A stretch of 64,000 nt of DNA from Costus lasius (Eukaryota; Streptophyta; Magnoliopsida; Zingiberales; Costaceae): the NCBI GenBank assembly GCA_027563935.2, contig CM050453.2:81814665-81878664 (forward strand), given 5' to 3'. Each line of letters opens with the position of its first letter. The stretch's first letter is position 1. Below are positions 22,675 through 34,908 of the stretch, piece after piece. The position numbers and the translations under genes were made by a program. The notes below the pieces were generated by a model that searched no databases, was not told the origin of the DNA, and saw only the letters and a program-made list of their open reading frames with translations.

Positions 22675-24657
22675 TGTTGGGAAACCCCGGGGACATTTTA
22701 CAAATTTTGGCATTGAAACGATACATAATACATGCGCAGCGGAATCAATGTCCCCGAAACAGGCCAGTCCCAAAAACCCAGTGCGGATCGTCAAGCGAGG
22801 GGATCGACACGATGTGATAGAAAGTACCTGAAGCGAGCACGGTTATGCCGATGTCGAGATAGGCACCCACGTGTTCGCCCTCTGCAGTCTCACACACATG
22901 GACTCCTCGAGCTCTCTTCTTCCTCGCTTGGTGCTAGCCTCGGGAAGAAGATCCATGCCTTTTATTCACTTCCTTCAACCTTGCACCACCTCCAAGGTAT
23001 ATGCGCCAAGGGTTGAGAAAAAGAGATTGAGAAGCCGCCAACTCCAAGCCTTCTCACGCCAAGAAGAGAAGAGGAGATGCACACTTGCGGCTAGGGTTTG
23101 GAGGAAAAAAAGATTGCGCCTCTTGAACCCTTGCTCTTGCCCCTTCTACTTGCACACGCCTCCAAGGAGTGGCACTCACGAAAATCATCATCCAAGAGGG
23201 GCAATAAGGGGTCCTATTAATAGGGCAAGAGGCGGTTCATGAAGGGCTAGGATCAAGATAAGTGGGCGGCTAGGATGAGAAGGTTTGAAGCAAGGAAAGT
23301 CTCTAAGACATTTTCATAATTCTCATTCAACCCTTCCTTATTTGCCCAAGCCTTCCCTTGTGCGCCAAGGCCTTGCCTTGTGCCCCAAGTAATGCCATAT
23401 AGGCTTTCATACCATAAGGGATAAGGGGGGAGGCGCATATTGCTTCTAAATGAAGCAAACTTTGCCAATTCTCCCCATTATGCCCATAGGCGCCTAGGGG
23501 AGAAGACTTGTCCCCATTATACCCTTTTAGCCCTTCTTCTCTTCATGATAACTTATCAGTGAGCCCAACTTAGCAATGGGCCTAGCCCAAAGTCCATTAC
23601 CCATGTTAACCAAGCTATTGGATCCAATCCAACTTAACCCAAGGTTAAATGAGGCTAACCATGGTTAATTCGGCCAATATGCCAAAAACAGAAGTTGGTT
23701 CCAATAAGTTTCTTCCATCTCATCAGGCCCATTGGCGCTGATGAAATCTCCAAAATAGATCCGAGTTATCCAATAACTCGATCATAAGGCTTCCGGATCA
23801 ATACGAGAACTCGAGTGTCTTGGTGTGTGACCCTGTAGGTTCCTTTGACGTTGGCAGTGCAGACCTAAGGTCTCACAAGCAGTGAGTGGCACCTAGCAGT
23901 GCATCGCTGCTACTCAAGTCATCAGAATGGATATCGACATCGACATCCCCATCATCGCAACAGGTGCAGATACATTACAGTCCCTTTGCCAAACTGATAT
24001 CCGATTGGACAAGTGTGTCATCACTTGTTTTCATCCAATCACATGGCTATGACTAAATCAGGTCTTTACCTAGGTATGGTCATACACTTTTAGTCATAGA
24101 CCATAGAGGAGCTCCATTGATATCATACTTCCACAAGGAAGAGGCAAATCCTTTATTTGTCAATTGGTCTTCTCATATGGGTCGTGACATACTCAATGGT
24201 AGCCCTTATAACCTCCCAGCTACGACGAGGCGTTAGGTTGTATCAAAGTATATCCCTAACCATATAGAAGAGTCAATGACCTCAAGTCTAAGGATCAATG
24301 TATCTCCTATCACTTGTGAGGTTAACTTATGACACCAAGTCATAGCCTCACAGCGGGTCGGTCCAGTATATCCACCACTGATATACCCATATGTCTGCGT
24401 TAGCACCCCGTGCCTAACCAACCCATATACCAGTCTTATAAGTACCATAATTGTCCCTTATCCACTAAGGTATATCGACTGGGGACAATCTTTTGAGCAC
24501 AGATCCAATCTGTCTCCAGGGACATTATCATGTAAGTACATTATCGCAGATGTAAACAAACATAGATAATGACAATGCCAGAATGATATATATAAATATC
24601 TCAGTGAAGTAGTACAATGTTTGACCAAACATAGGTGTCAGGGCATATACACCAACA
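22675..24657 (-). repeat. Copia LTR (3' LTR in element sense)
   Basis: It starts TGTTGGGAAACCCCGG and ends ACACCAACA on the plus strand, and aligns along its length with the LTR at 30365-32347, with scattered substitutions. Open frames inside it are not genes. Confidence 0.92.
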
Positions 24658-24672
24658 ATCTCCCACTTGCAC
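24658..24672 (-). promoter_or_regulatory. Polypurine tract of the copia element
   Basis: On the minus strand the bases next to the 3' LTR read GTGCAAGTGGGAGAT, a purine-rich tract in the position of the plus-strand DNA synthesis primer. Confidence 0.7.
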
Positions 24673-24678
24673 TAAGAC

Positions 24679-26397
24679 CTAGAGGTGGAGGAATCTCAAC
24701 CCCATATCTCTAGTATGACCATCATGCTTCTGCTGCGCCAAAGCCTTGGTTAGTGGGTCTGCTAGATTGTTCTCTGTATCAACTCTGCTAATCTTGACAT
24801 CACCCCGATCTATGATTTCTCTGATCAGGTGAAATCTCCTGAGTATGTGTTTGGACCTTTGATGAGATCGTGGTTCCTTTGCCTGTGCAATGGCTCCATT
24901 GTTGTCACAATAGAGTTCAATGGGATCCACAGCAGTTGGAACCACTTGAAGATCAGATATGAACTTCCTTATCCAAACAGCTTCTTTGGCTTCCTCAGAA
25001 GCAGCAACATACTTGGCTTCAGTTGTAGAATCAGCTATTGTGGATTGCTTGAAGCTTTTCCAGCATACAACACCTCCATTCATCTTGAACACATAGCCGG
25101 CCTGTGATCTGAAGTCGTTAGGGTCAGACTGGAAAGACGCATCAGTGTAGCCCTGGACACTGAGCTCTTCCTGTCCCCCATAGACCAAGAACAAATCCTT
25201 AGTTCTTCTCAGATACTTAAGGATGTTCTTTACAGCCACCCAGTGCTGTAGACCCGGATTGGATTGGTATCGGCTGGTTATGCTTACAGCATAAGCCACA
25301 TCTGGTCTGGTACATAGCATTGCATACATGATTGAGCCTACTGCCGAAGCATAGGGCATTTCAGTCATGTGATCCCTCTCAGCCTGTGTGGTGGGACACT
25401 GGCTCTTTGAGAGAGTAAGGCCATGTCTCACTGGAAGGTATCCTCTTTTGGATTGCTCCATATAGAACCTCTCTAGGACCTTTTCAATGTATGCACTCTA
25501 ACTAAGGGCGAGGAGCCTCTTGGATCTATCCCGGTAGATCCTCACGCCTAAGACATAGGCGGCCTCCCCTAAGTCCTTCATCTCGAAACACTTCCCCAAC
25601 CATGTCTTCACAGACTGAAGACTAGGGATGTCGTTTCCGATGAGCAGTATGTCATCGACATACAAGACCAGAAAAGTCACCAAGCTCCCACTGAATTTTC
25701 TGTATACACAGGAGTCATCTTCACTTTTGATGAAGCCATATTCTCTCATAGCTTCATCAAACCAAAGATTCCAACTTCGAGACGCTTGCTTTTATCCATA
25801 AATGGATTTCTTTAGCCTGCAGACCTTATTGGCCTCTACAGGATGGATGAATCCATCAGGCTGTGTCATATACACATCTTCTGTCAGCTTTCCATTAAGG
25901 AATGTTGTCTTAACATCCATCTGTTATATCTCATAGTCGTGATATGCAGCTATAGTAAGCAGAATCTGAATGGATTTGATCATGGCAACTGGCGAGAAGG
26001 TTTCATCATAATCCACCCTGTGGATTTGTTTGAATCCTTTAGCCACTAGTCTACCCTTATAGGTAACTATATTTCCATCCATGTCAGTCTTCCTTTTGAA
26101 GACCCATTTACAGCCTATGGGTTTTACACCATTAGGCAGCTCAACCAAATCCCAGACTTGGTTAGCCGACATGGAATCCATCTCGGATCGCATGGCCTCA
26201 AGCCATTTCTCAGAGTCCGGTTCACTGACCGCCTCATCATAAGTCCTGGGTTCATCTTTAATGATGAAGATCTCATCGTGTTGGGTCGGCAGCGACCCAT
26301 ACCTCTTAGGTGCATGATGAATCCTCCCAGACCTATGTTGGACATGTGTCTGAGCCTCAGGTTGCCCAGCAACTGGTGCAGGTGGCTCAGGTTCCAC
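24679..26397 (-). pseudogene. Copia reverse transcriptase and RNase H
   Basis: RT begins near YDEAVSEPDSEKWLEAM and continues with GCKWVFKRK and AKGFKQ. The catalytic motif is intact (LYVDDILLIGND), as is the RNase H hallmark STTEAKYVAASEEAKEA, and the frame ends at PLTKALAQQKHD plus a short tail at 24679. In-frame stops lie at 25924-25926 (usually Trp), 25792-25794 (usually Leu, in YGLKQ) and 25498-25500 (probably CAG to TAG). A one-base loss upstream, between 26564 and 26397, shifts this part relative to integrase. It would copy RNA into cDNA and degrade the RNA. Confidence 0.92.
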
Positions 26398-27722
26398 CTC
26401 TCTCTCTTGTGGTTGCTCTTGGACCTCGTCGAAGTCGAACTTGCTCCCATAGCTTCTTTCATGAGAAACTCTTTTTCTAGAAAGACAGCGACCCGAACAA
26501 CAAATATTTTGTTCTCGTTGGGAACATAAAAGTAGTATCCTTTTGTTTCCTTAGGATACCCCACAAAAACACATTTATTAGACCTGGGTTCTAGCTTGCT
26601 AGAATCCTGACGTTTGACATAAGCCTCACATCCCCAGATCTTGATAAAAGAGAAATTGGGTCATCTCCCACTCCATACCTTGTATGGAATCTTTGAGACA
26701 CTCTTAGATGGAACATTATTCAGTATAAGAGAAGCTGTCTCAAGTGCATAACCCCAGAATGAGGGTGGTAGAGTTGCATGACTCATCATGGATCGAACCA
26801 TGTCCAACAAAGTTCAATTTCTCCTCTCAAACATACCGTTCCATTGAGGTGTTCCAGGAGGAGTGAGTTGGGATAGGATCCCACACTCCCTAAGATAGTC
26901 AAGGAACTCACCGCTCAGGTACTCTCCACCTCGATCAGATCGAAGAGCTTTAATGGATCTACCAAGTTGGTTCTCTACTTCATTCTTAAACTCCTTGAAT
27001 TTCTCAAAGGACTCAGATTTATGTCTCATTAGGTAGACATAACCATACCTACTGAAGTCATCAGTAAAGGTAATGAAGTAGTTGTGTCCTCCTCTGACTT
27101 GTTTATTGAATGGCCCACACACATCAGTACGTATGAGATCCAACAAACCTTGTGCCCTCTCACCAGTTTTGGTGAAGAGTGCCTTTGTCATTTTCCCTAA
27201 TAAACAAGGCTCACATGTATCAAATTCCTCCAAGGAACTTGAGTCTAACAATCCATTTGCATGGAGTTGTTGAATGCGGTTCTTGTTTATATAGGCTAAT
27301 CGACAATGCCATAGGAAGGCACCAACTGAACCACTCAGTTTGGTCCTTTTACTATTTATGTTGCAAATAGAACTATTCATGTCCAAGACATATAAGCCAT
27401 TGCATAATGTGCCTTTCCCATAAAACATATTTGCAAACGAAAAAGAACAGGAGTTCTCCTTTATTTCAAATATAAAACCTTTCCTTGCCAAGCAAGGAAT
27501 GGATATAATGTTTTTGGTTAACGAAGGTACATAATAGAAATTCTCTAGTTCTAATTGAAGTCCTGAAGGGAGGGAGAGAGTCAAAACTCCTACAGCAATA
27601 ACAACAACTTGTGCTTCGTTTCCAACTTGTAGGTCAATCTCTCTAGCCCTTACCGATCTACTTTTTTTAAGCCCCTGCATATTTGTACAAATATGAGCTC
27701 CACATGCTGTATCCAATACTCA
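26398..27722 (-). pseudogene. Copia protease end, pre-integrase and integrase
   Basis: The frame opens with LDTACGAHICTNMQGL, a protease-type segment with Ser-Gly of the usual D[ST]G altered. A GAG-pre-integrase zinc finger (HCRLAYINKNRI, then CEPCLLGKM) follows, and then the integrase core (RTDVCGPF, FTDDFSRYGYVY, RSDRGGEYLS). Stops at 27720-27722 (TGG to TGA), 26814-26816 and 26661-26663 (both CGA to TGA by comparison with the family) break an otherwise continuous frame. The change of frame near 26440 lies in the variable linker between integrase and RT. Confidence 0.9.
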
Positions 27723-28583
27723 TGAAATAGAAGTAGAAAGGTTGACTTCGGTAACATAAATACCTGAGCTTGAAGATAAGGCTAAGCCTTTCTTCTCCTC
27801 ATTCTGAAGTTGCTTGCAGTCCCTTCTCCAGTGGCCCTGCTCGCCACAGTGGAAGCACCTCTGGTCCTTTGACTTCCTTGCCTTGGTAGGACCCTTGGCA
27901 CTGCTCTTAGCACGTGCCTTACCCTTCTTCTTTATCTTCTTGGTCACAGGGACCAAAAGAATAGAATTGGGCTTGGTCTTACCCATTTCACACTCGGCTG
28001 TTTGGAGCATATTCAGTAGTTCCTCCCTTGTGCACTCAATCCGGTTCATGTTGAAGTTAATAATAAACGGACTGAAGCTAGGGGGTAGGGACTACAAAAT
28101 AAGATCCACAACCAGCTCGTTATCTATGTTGTATCCCAGTCTCCTGAGATGATCTACATTCCCAATTAACTTGAGAACATGGGGTCTCATTGGTGCACTT
28201 TCAGATAACTTGCACCGAAAGACTGCTTTGGTGGTATCACATCTCTCAGTCCTGGCTTGAGCTTCAAACTTCTGTTTCAGATGAGTTATCATCTGAAAAG
28301 CATTTTGTTCCTCATACTGCACCTGAAGTTCAGGTGCCATAGTTCCAAGCATGAGACATGCTACCTCCAAAGAGTCATCTTGATGCTTTCTAAAAGCATC
28401 CCTGTCTGCCGCTCTAGCATTAGGCATAAGAGTCGCAGGAAGAGGCTGCTCAAGGACGTACAACTTCTTCTCGAGCTTGAGGGCTATCCTCAAGTTCCGA
28501 TGCCAGTCCATAAAGTTGGATCCAACCAACTTATCCTTCTCAAGAAGGGATCGCAGTGTTAATCCGCCAGTGTTTGTAGCCAT
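27720..28583 (-). pseudogene. Copia gag with zinc knuckle
   Basis: It starts MATNTGGLTLRSLLEKDKL with FMDWHRNLRIAL, the usual opening of this copia gag, with an in-frame stop at 28092-28094 (probably CAG to TAG). The C-terminal part is Lys-rich and carries a CCHC knuckle CFHCGEQGHWRRDC near 27820-27865. Gag is in the same frame as pol, as expected for a single copia polyprotein. It would form the particle that packages element RNA. Confidence 0.9.
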
Positions 28584-28729
28584 TATTCTACAACAACCAA
28601 GAAATAACAGATCAGTACTACCTTCAGATCATTTAAACTGGACTTGTTTTAAATGACCATGGCTCTCACTATTTTGATCACAATGACAACCCACAAAGTC
28701 AAACTGGAAATATGAGATTTCCTAGTGAG

Positions 28730-29114
28730 ATGGGATCCTTACTCCACACAGGGCTTTGCGTCCCACGAGGGTGGGATGAGATGCACAAAGCAACCCATGC
28801 TTCCTAAGGTGGGCACGCCGGCCGATTGCTCTAAGCAATTCCCCTTATTGAGACAGTCTAGGCATTTCATGTCCAGCGAGGGCTGGATACAGCATGAAAT
28901 CCCAACCTCTCAATGATGCCTCTAGAGTTTCATCATGTGCCTAGCACATATGAAATTCTAGTCAAGTCCATTCCTAATCGTTATGCCCAGGGCCAACAGT
29001 TTCCTTGCGAAGGCGCGCCCGGTTAAAACGGACTGGGGAAACCATTGCCACCACACACCTTCTAAAGATAAGTGGGTGTGTCCCACGAGGGTGGGAAATA
29101 GTTCACAATACCAC
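28730..29114 (-). other. Three nested hairpins with covarying stems in the copia leader
   Basis: Hairpins occupy 28730-28798, 28847-28914 and 29072-29114. In each, a 6-bp inner stem encloses an invariant four-base loop (GAGG on the plus strand, CCTC in element RNA). The inner stems are TCCCAC/GTGGGA, TCCAGC/GCTGGA and TCCCAC/GTGGGA. Middle stems differ completely (GCTTTG/CAAAGC, ATTTCATG/CATGAAAT, TGTG/CACA), as do outer stems (ATGGG/CCCAT, ATTGAGA/TCTCAAT, GTGG/CCAC), yet pairing is kept. This is the pattern expected of conserved RNA structure. Confidence 0.65.
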
Positions 29115-29466
29115 TGATGGATAGCTTGATGAGAGCTACGCATTGGAAGGCTACTAGACTTGATATTTTAGTGAGGGTTTTTGAGGTCTCGTCAACTCAG
29201 TTTTATCTTATGTCTAACATTATAGGCATGTGATCCTATAGTGATAACATAACGATAAAACATTGCAGGCATACTTTAGTAGATAATGAAAGCAGTAAAG
29301 GGATGATATAATCATAGCCTATTCAAGACATTGAACCGATCCATGCCAAGAAGGGGTTCAACTCTTGACCTAGGATTCAAGCCCCCATGACAAGACCTAA
29401 CCTAGCCGACCTCTAGCTTGATCTTCAAGGTTGGCTCCAAGGTCCTTCTCACCATGGTTTAGCTCG

Positions 29467-29720
29467 CAAACCCTAGAGGTGTCTTTAGGGAAAACCCCAG
29501 ATGCACACTCATGGGTTCGACCAATGCCATGGTCTTCCTCCAAGGAAGATGCACCATCATGCAAGGGGCCAAGATAGCTAGCTCCCAAACCCTAGAGGTG
29601 TCTTTAGGGAAAACCCCAGATGCACACTCATGGGTTCGACCAATGCCATGGTCTTCCTCCTTCCTCCAAGGAAGATGTGCCATCATGCAAGGGGCCAAGA
29701 TAGCTAGCTCCCAAACCCAA
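29467..29720. repeat. 119-bp tandem duplication in the copia leader
   Basis: Two units begin CAAACCCTAGAGGTGTC at 29467 and 29586. The second carries an extra TTCCTCC, and a third partial unit begins near 29709. Confidence 0.9.
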
Positions 29721-30351
29721 GGGTTTGGCCATGCTAACTTGCGCCACTTAGCATGCATGTGCCATCAAGGTAGATGCATGCGCCAAAGCTCCAAGTGATA
29801 TGTGCCACCCTAATCTTCTTCTTAATTTATTAAAGCAAAAAGAAAAGCGGCACGCAGGCCTCACAAGGATACATCACAGGCATGCAAGGGGCTTGACTCA
29901 TGATCACAACATCATGCACATTCAAGACACCTACTCATGCAATTCTACATGCTCATGAAAAACCTAAAATCTTCAATTTTAGTTTCTCATAAAACAAGAC
30001 TCTTTTCCTCATCCTTTTATCACAAATCTTTTAGTTATTTGCGATCAATTTTTCAAGGTGATTTTATGGATCCTTTCGGCTGGCAATTTTGTCAGATCAA
30101 GAGACTCGGCCAGTCCGAAGACACAATGCCCGTCCTACTTGACAAAATCACGTGCGCCTTTGATCTTAAATCAACCAAGAAAAATAATCCAAAAATCCAA
30201 AAGAAATTGACAAAGAGGATAGGAGAAAGAAACTTTAATTTTTCTACTTTAAGAAAAATCATATGATCATGGCATATGCAATTTACAAAAATTACATCAT
30301 GGCATGTGAGCATCGAAAAGCATGAAAAACATCGTTCGAGGCTCGCAAGTC

Positions 30352-30363
30352 GCTCTGATACCA
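30352..30363 (-). promoter_or_regulatory. Primer-binding site (initiator Met-tRNA)
   Basis: On the minus strand TGGTATCAGAGC lies one base inside the 5' LTR end. This is the classic plant copia primer site, complementary to the 3' end of initiator tRNA-Met. Confidence 0.95.
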
Positions 30364-30364
30364 C

Positions 30365-32347
30365 TGTTGGGAAACCCCGGGGACATTTTACAAATTTTGG
30401 CATTGAAACAATACATAATATATGCGCAGTGGAATCAATGTCCCCGAAACAGGCTAGTCCCAAAAACCCAGTGCGGATCGTCAAGCGAGGGGATCGACAC
30501 GATGTGATAGAAAGTACCTGAAGCGAGCATGGTTATGCCGATGTCGAGATAGGCGCCCACGTGTTCGCCCTCTGTAGTCTCACACACACGGACTCCTCGA
30601 GCTCTCTTCTTCCTCGCTTGGTGCTAGCCTCGGGAAGATGATCCACACCTTTTATTCACTTCCTTCAACCTTGCGCCACCTCCAAGGTATATGCGCCAAG
30701 GGTTGAGAAGAGGAGATTGAGAAGCCGCCAACTCCAAGCCTTCTCACGCCAAGAAGAGAAGAGGAGATGCACACTTGCGGCTAGGGTTTGGAGGAAGAGA
30801 AGATTGCGCCTCTTGAACCCTTGCTCTTGCCCCTTCTACTTGCACACGCCTCCAAGGAGTGGCACTCACGAAAATCATCATCCAAGAGGGGCGACAAGGG
30901 GTCCTATTAATAGGGCAAGAGGCGGTTCATGAAGGGCTAGGATCAAGACAAGTGGGCTGCTAGGATGAGAAGGTTTGAAGCAAGGAAAGTCTCTAAGACA
31001 TTTCCATAATTCTCATTCAACCCTTCCTTATTCGCCCAAGCCTTCCCTTGTGCGCCAAGGCCTTGCCTTGCGCCCCAAGTAATGCCATATAGGCTTTCAT
31101 ACCATAAAGGATAAGGGGGGAGGCGCATATTGCTTCTAAATGAAGCAAACTTTGCCAATTCTCCCCATTATGCCCATAGGCGCCTAGGGGAGAAGACTTG
31201 TCCCCATTATACCCTTTTAGCCCTTCTTCTCTTCATGATAACTTATCAGTGAGCCCAACTTAGCAATGGGCCTAGCCCAAAGTCCATTACCCATGTTAAC
31301 CAAGCTATTGGATCCAATCCAACTTAACCCAAGGTTAAATGAGTCTAACCATGGTTAATTCGGCCAATATGCCAAAAATAGAAGTTGGTTCCAATAAGTC
31401 TCTTCCATCTCATCAGGCCCATTGGCGCTGATGAAATCTCCAAAATAGATCTGAATTATCCAATAACTCGATCATAAGACTTCACGATCAATACGAGAAC
31501 TCGAGTGTCTTGGTGTGTGACCCTGTAGGTTCCTTTGACGTTGGCAGTGCAGACCTAAGGTCTCACAAGTAGTGAGTGGCACCTAGTAGTGCATCGCTGC
31601 TACCCAAGTCATCAGAATGGATATCGACATCGACATCCCCATCATCGCAACAGGTGCAGATACATTACAGTCCCCTTGCCAAACTGATATCTGATTGGAC
31701 AAGTGTGTCATCACTTGTTTTCATCCAATCACATGGCTATGACTAAATCAGGTCTTTACCTGGGTATGGCCATACACTTTCAGTCATAGACCATAGAGGA
31801 GCTCCATGGATATCATACTTCCACAAGGAAGGGGGAAATCCTTTATCTGTCAATTGGTCTTCTCATATGGGTCGTGACATACTCAATGACAACTCTTATA
31901 ACCTCTCAGCTACGGCGAGGCATTAGGTTGTATCAAAGTATATCCCTAACCATATAGAAGAGTCAATGACCTCAAGTCTAAGGATCAATGTATCTCCTAT
32001 CACTTGTGAGGTTAACTTATGACACCAAGTGATAGCCTCACAGCGGGTCGGTCCAGTATATCCATCACTGATATATCCATATATCTGCGTTAGCACCCCG
32101 TGCCTAACCAGCCTATATACCAGTCTTATAAGTACCATAGCTGTCCCTTATCCACTAAGGTATATCGACTGGGGACAATCTTTTGAGCACAGATCCAATC
32201 TGTCTCCAGGGACATTATCATGTAAGTACATTATCGCAGATGTAAACAAACATAGATAACGACAATGCCAGAATGTTATATATAAATATCTCAGTGAAGT
32301 AGTATAATGTTTGACCAAATATAGGTCTCAGGGCATATACACCAACA
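30365..32347 (-). repeat. Copia LTR (5' LTR in element sense)
   Basis: It has the same termini and length (1983 bp) as the LTR at 22675-24657. It would drive transcription leftward through the leader and gag-pol. Confidence 0.92.
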
Positions 32348-33189
32348 AATTGGACCCATATTATAATACATACAATCCAAGTGGGTGGAACAATCAAAAT
32401 TTTTTCTATGAGAACAATCCCAACCTAGTTCCCCAACCTAGCTATAGGCAACCTCCTGAATTTCAATCAAGGTAGTTTGTGTCACCTCAAAAGTCTAACC
32501 TTGAGTCACTACTAGAGACTATTGTGGCTGTACAAACCAAGAAAAATGAGAGTGTTTGTGAAGTCATTAGGCAACCAACATCTAAAGTAGATGCTCTCGA
32601 GGCCCATAATCAGATGTTGGAAACCCAATTGACTAATCAAGCTAGCACCTCTACAATAGCCTCTGGTAAACTCTCATCCCAACCTGAAATAGACCCAAGA
32701 GAACATTGTGATGCAATTATAACTTGTAATGGGAAACAACTTGAGGAGCCTAGGATGCTTGCACATGACACTGAGATTAGATCTCCTAATATACTTCAAC
32801 ATGAAAAATCAATTGAGGAGATGGAACATGAGAAATCACCTAAAGATATAATTTCTTTTGTAGGGTCTTGTCATAATGTTGATGTTGTGTAGGAAGTGGT
32901 TAACCAAGATGTGATTGACGAATTGCCTGTGGATCCTATAGATATCTATTTTGCAGTTGAAGAGGAGGTGAAGGATAATGAGGAAACTCAAGCTTTTGTG
33001 AAACTCTTTGATTCAACTGAACCGGTCATCCTAAACAAGGTACAATTTGAAAATCTGCATGAGGAAGCAACCAAGGTAACTGATGAAGGAAACATTGACT
33101 TAAAATCATTTTCTGACGCTTTAAGGTATGAATTCCTTGGTGTTTACATATACATTCTGATCTATGAATAACACTATGGTCGAGCTAAT
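32348..33189 (+). pseudogene. Athila-like gag, C-terminal part, with relic of pol start
   Basis: The frame resumes after the copia insertion with DPYYNTYNPSGWNNQNFFYENN, then a coiled segment (LESLLETIVAVQ) and QPEIDPREHCDAIITCNGKQL, all typical of the Athila gag end. A stop lies near 32470 and another at 32890. Bases 33090-33140 encode IDLKSFSDALRYEFLG, matching the LELKPLPxHLKYAFLG segment between protease and reverse transcriptase. After that the pol domains are missing, so a large deletion removed protease, RT, RNase H and integrase before the solo LTR inserted at 33190. Confidence 0.8.
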
Positions 33190-34908
33190 TGTTGGGAATC
33201 CCCGGGCTATTTAAAATCGAAAACAGCGGAAGCGAGCCCGAAACGAGATTCCTAATTCAACAATAAGGACCGTCTTACGAAGAATACAAAGGATGTGATA
33301 GAGGTATACCTCACTTAGAGTTTGATGCTGGCGATGGTTGAGACGCGCAAAGGCCCGTCCTCTACAATCGAGCACACACGGACTGCCTCGAGACTCCTCT
33401 GCTCTGCGCACGTGCTAGCTTCAGGAGAAGAGATCCACGCCTCTAGCTTCTTCTCTACTTGCGCCAATCACGAAGACCGTGCGCCAAAGAGAAGGGGAAG
33501 TGTTGGCGACAAGGAGTGGGCAGCACTATAACTTGTCCCAACCTTGATGCAAAAACTTTCTTATCGTCGTCACCTACAAGACCCTCACGCCAGGAGCAGA
33601 GGGGAGGTGACAACAGGAGAGGAGAAAAGAGACTGGTGCAAAATCTCGCAAGAGAGCCTCTCTATTTATAATAGAAGCACCAGCTCCTCTCTGGAGATTT
33701 TTCCCATGCGGGATTATGTGCAGGCGCCACCCCACACCCCTGGGTCTCAGGTTCAAGACTCACCAAATGAAATGCGCCTATACATATTAATTAACCAAGA
33801 GAAAAATTTCTCTTGTCAATTAATGACTTTAGTTTATTCATGTGACTAAAGTGCCAAGCCCAACCTTGCACTATGACCCTTGTTTGACACATTTTGACAC
33901 CTCAGGTCAACAGAGGTCAAACGTGGTCCACTAGAGTCAACTAGTGGTCAAACATGAACAAAATAAAGTCTCATCTCCTCATAAGAAATCCCATGGCATC
34001 AGCTTCCCAAAAATGATCCGAATCATACAATGATTCGATTAGAGGCTAACCGATCAATACAGAGTCTCTAGCGTCTAGGTGTGCGACCCTGTAGGTCCCT
34101 CTGACGTTGGCAGTGATGACCCATTCATCACAAGCGGTGAGTGACACCTAGCAGTACATCGCCGCTACCCAAGTCATCGGAATAAATGTCGCCATCAACA
34201 ACCTCAAACTGTGATAAGGAATAAGAGTATCCATGTCCCTTTGCCAGGCTGATCGTCCAAGTTGGACAAGCGTGTCACACTTATATATTCCAACTACGAT
34301 GGTCATGACTAAATCAGGCTAAACCTGGGTGTGGCTACACACTTTCAGTCATGCACCATCTAGGGGCCCATGGACATCAAGCTTCCACATAGGGAAGGGG
34401 CAAATCCTCTGTCAGCAAGATGCACCTCTCACATTGCTTAAGATATACACAATAACAACCGTTATGGCCTCCCTGTTATGGCGAGGCATTAGGTTGTATC
34501 AAAGCATATCCCTTACAACACAGAGATACAATCTCCCTCAAGTCGAAGGACAGATACAACTCTATCACTGTGAGATTCTTCTTGAGACACCACGAAGAAC
34601 TCTCACGGCAGGTCGTTCTAGTATATCTCCCTTGACATACCCTTATGCCTGCGTTAAGCAACCCGTGCTAACTAGCGCATAAACGAGTCTCACCCGCACC
34701 ATAGCTGTCCCCTATCCACTATGGTACTTGACTCGGGACATGAGCAAACTGAGATAGTAATATCTCGAGGGACATCATCATGTAAACATACATATGCGCA
34801 GATGTATAATAAACCATGACAATGACAATGCCAGGATATCTATAAATATCAAAGTCTATAGTACATTTGTCTAGACCAAAACATAGGTCTTAGGGCATAA
34901 CACTAACA
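33190..34908 (-). mobile_element. Solo LTR (1719 bp) related to the nested copia element
   Basis: It begins TGTTGGGAATCCCCGGG, ends CATAACACTAACA and is flanked by the exact 5-bp duplication CTAAT (33185-33189, 34909-34913). Sequence order follows the 1983-bp copia LTR (CTGTAGGT, AGCAGT, GACTAAATCAGG, CCAGGxxAT), with much divergence. It arose by recombination between the LTRs of a full element. Confidence 0.9.

Larger units (their letters stand above)
28584..30351 (-). other. Copia 5' leader (untranslated)
   Basis: This 1.77-kb stretch between PBS and gag start holds no gene on the sense strand. It contains three nested hairpins (28730-29114) and a 119-bp tandem duplication (29467-29720), both listed separately. 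The length is unusual and suggests structural RNA functions such as packaging or translation control, which is inference. Confidence 0.75.
22675..32347 (-). mobile_element. Near-complete Ty1/copia element (9673 bp) nested in Athila gag
   Basis: Two LTRs of equal length (1983 bp) flank a PPT, a gag-pol polyprotein, a long leader and an initiator-Met PBS, all on the minus strand. Flanking AGTTG (22670-22674) and AATTG (32348-32352) form a 5-bp target duplication with one mismatch, and removal restores the Athila gag frame. The gag-pol frame runs from 28583 to 24679 in the order gag, zinc knuckle, protease/pre-integrase, integrase, RT, RNase H. It is broken by seven stop codons and one frameshift only, so the copy is fairly young but dead. 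The lineage within copia was not settled. Confidence 0.92.

Noticed and set aside
22732..23468. Open frames repeated at 30322-31158
   Set aside because: They lie in the two copies of the copia LTR, so the duplication reflects the LTR and not a gene family.
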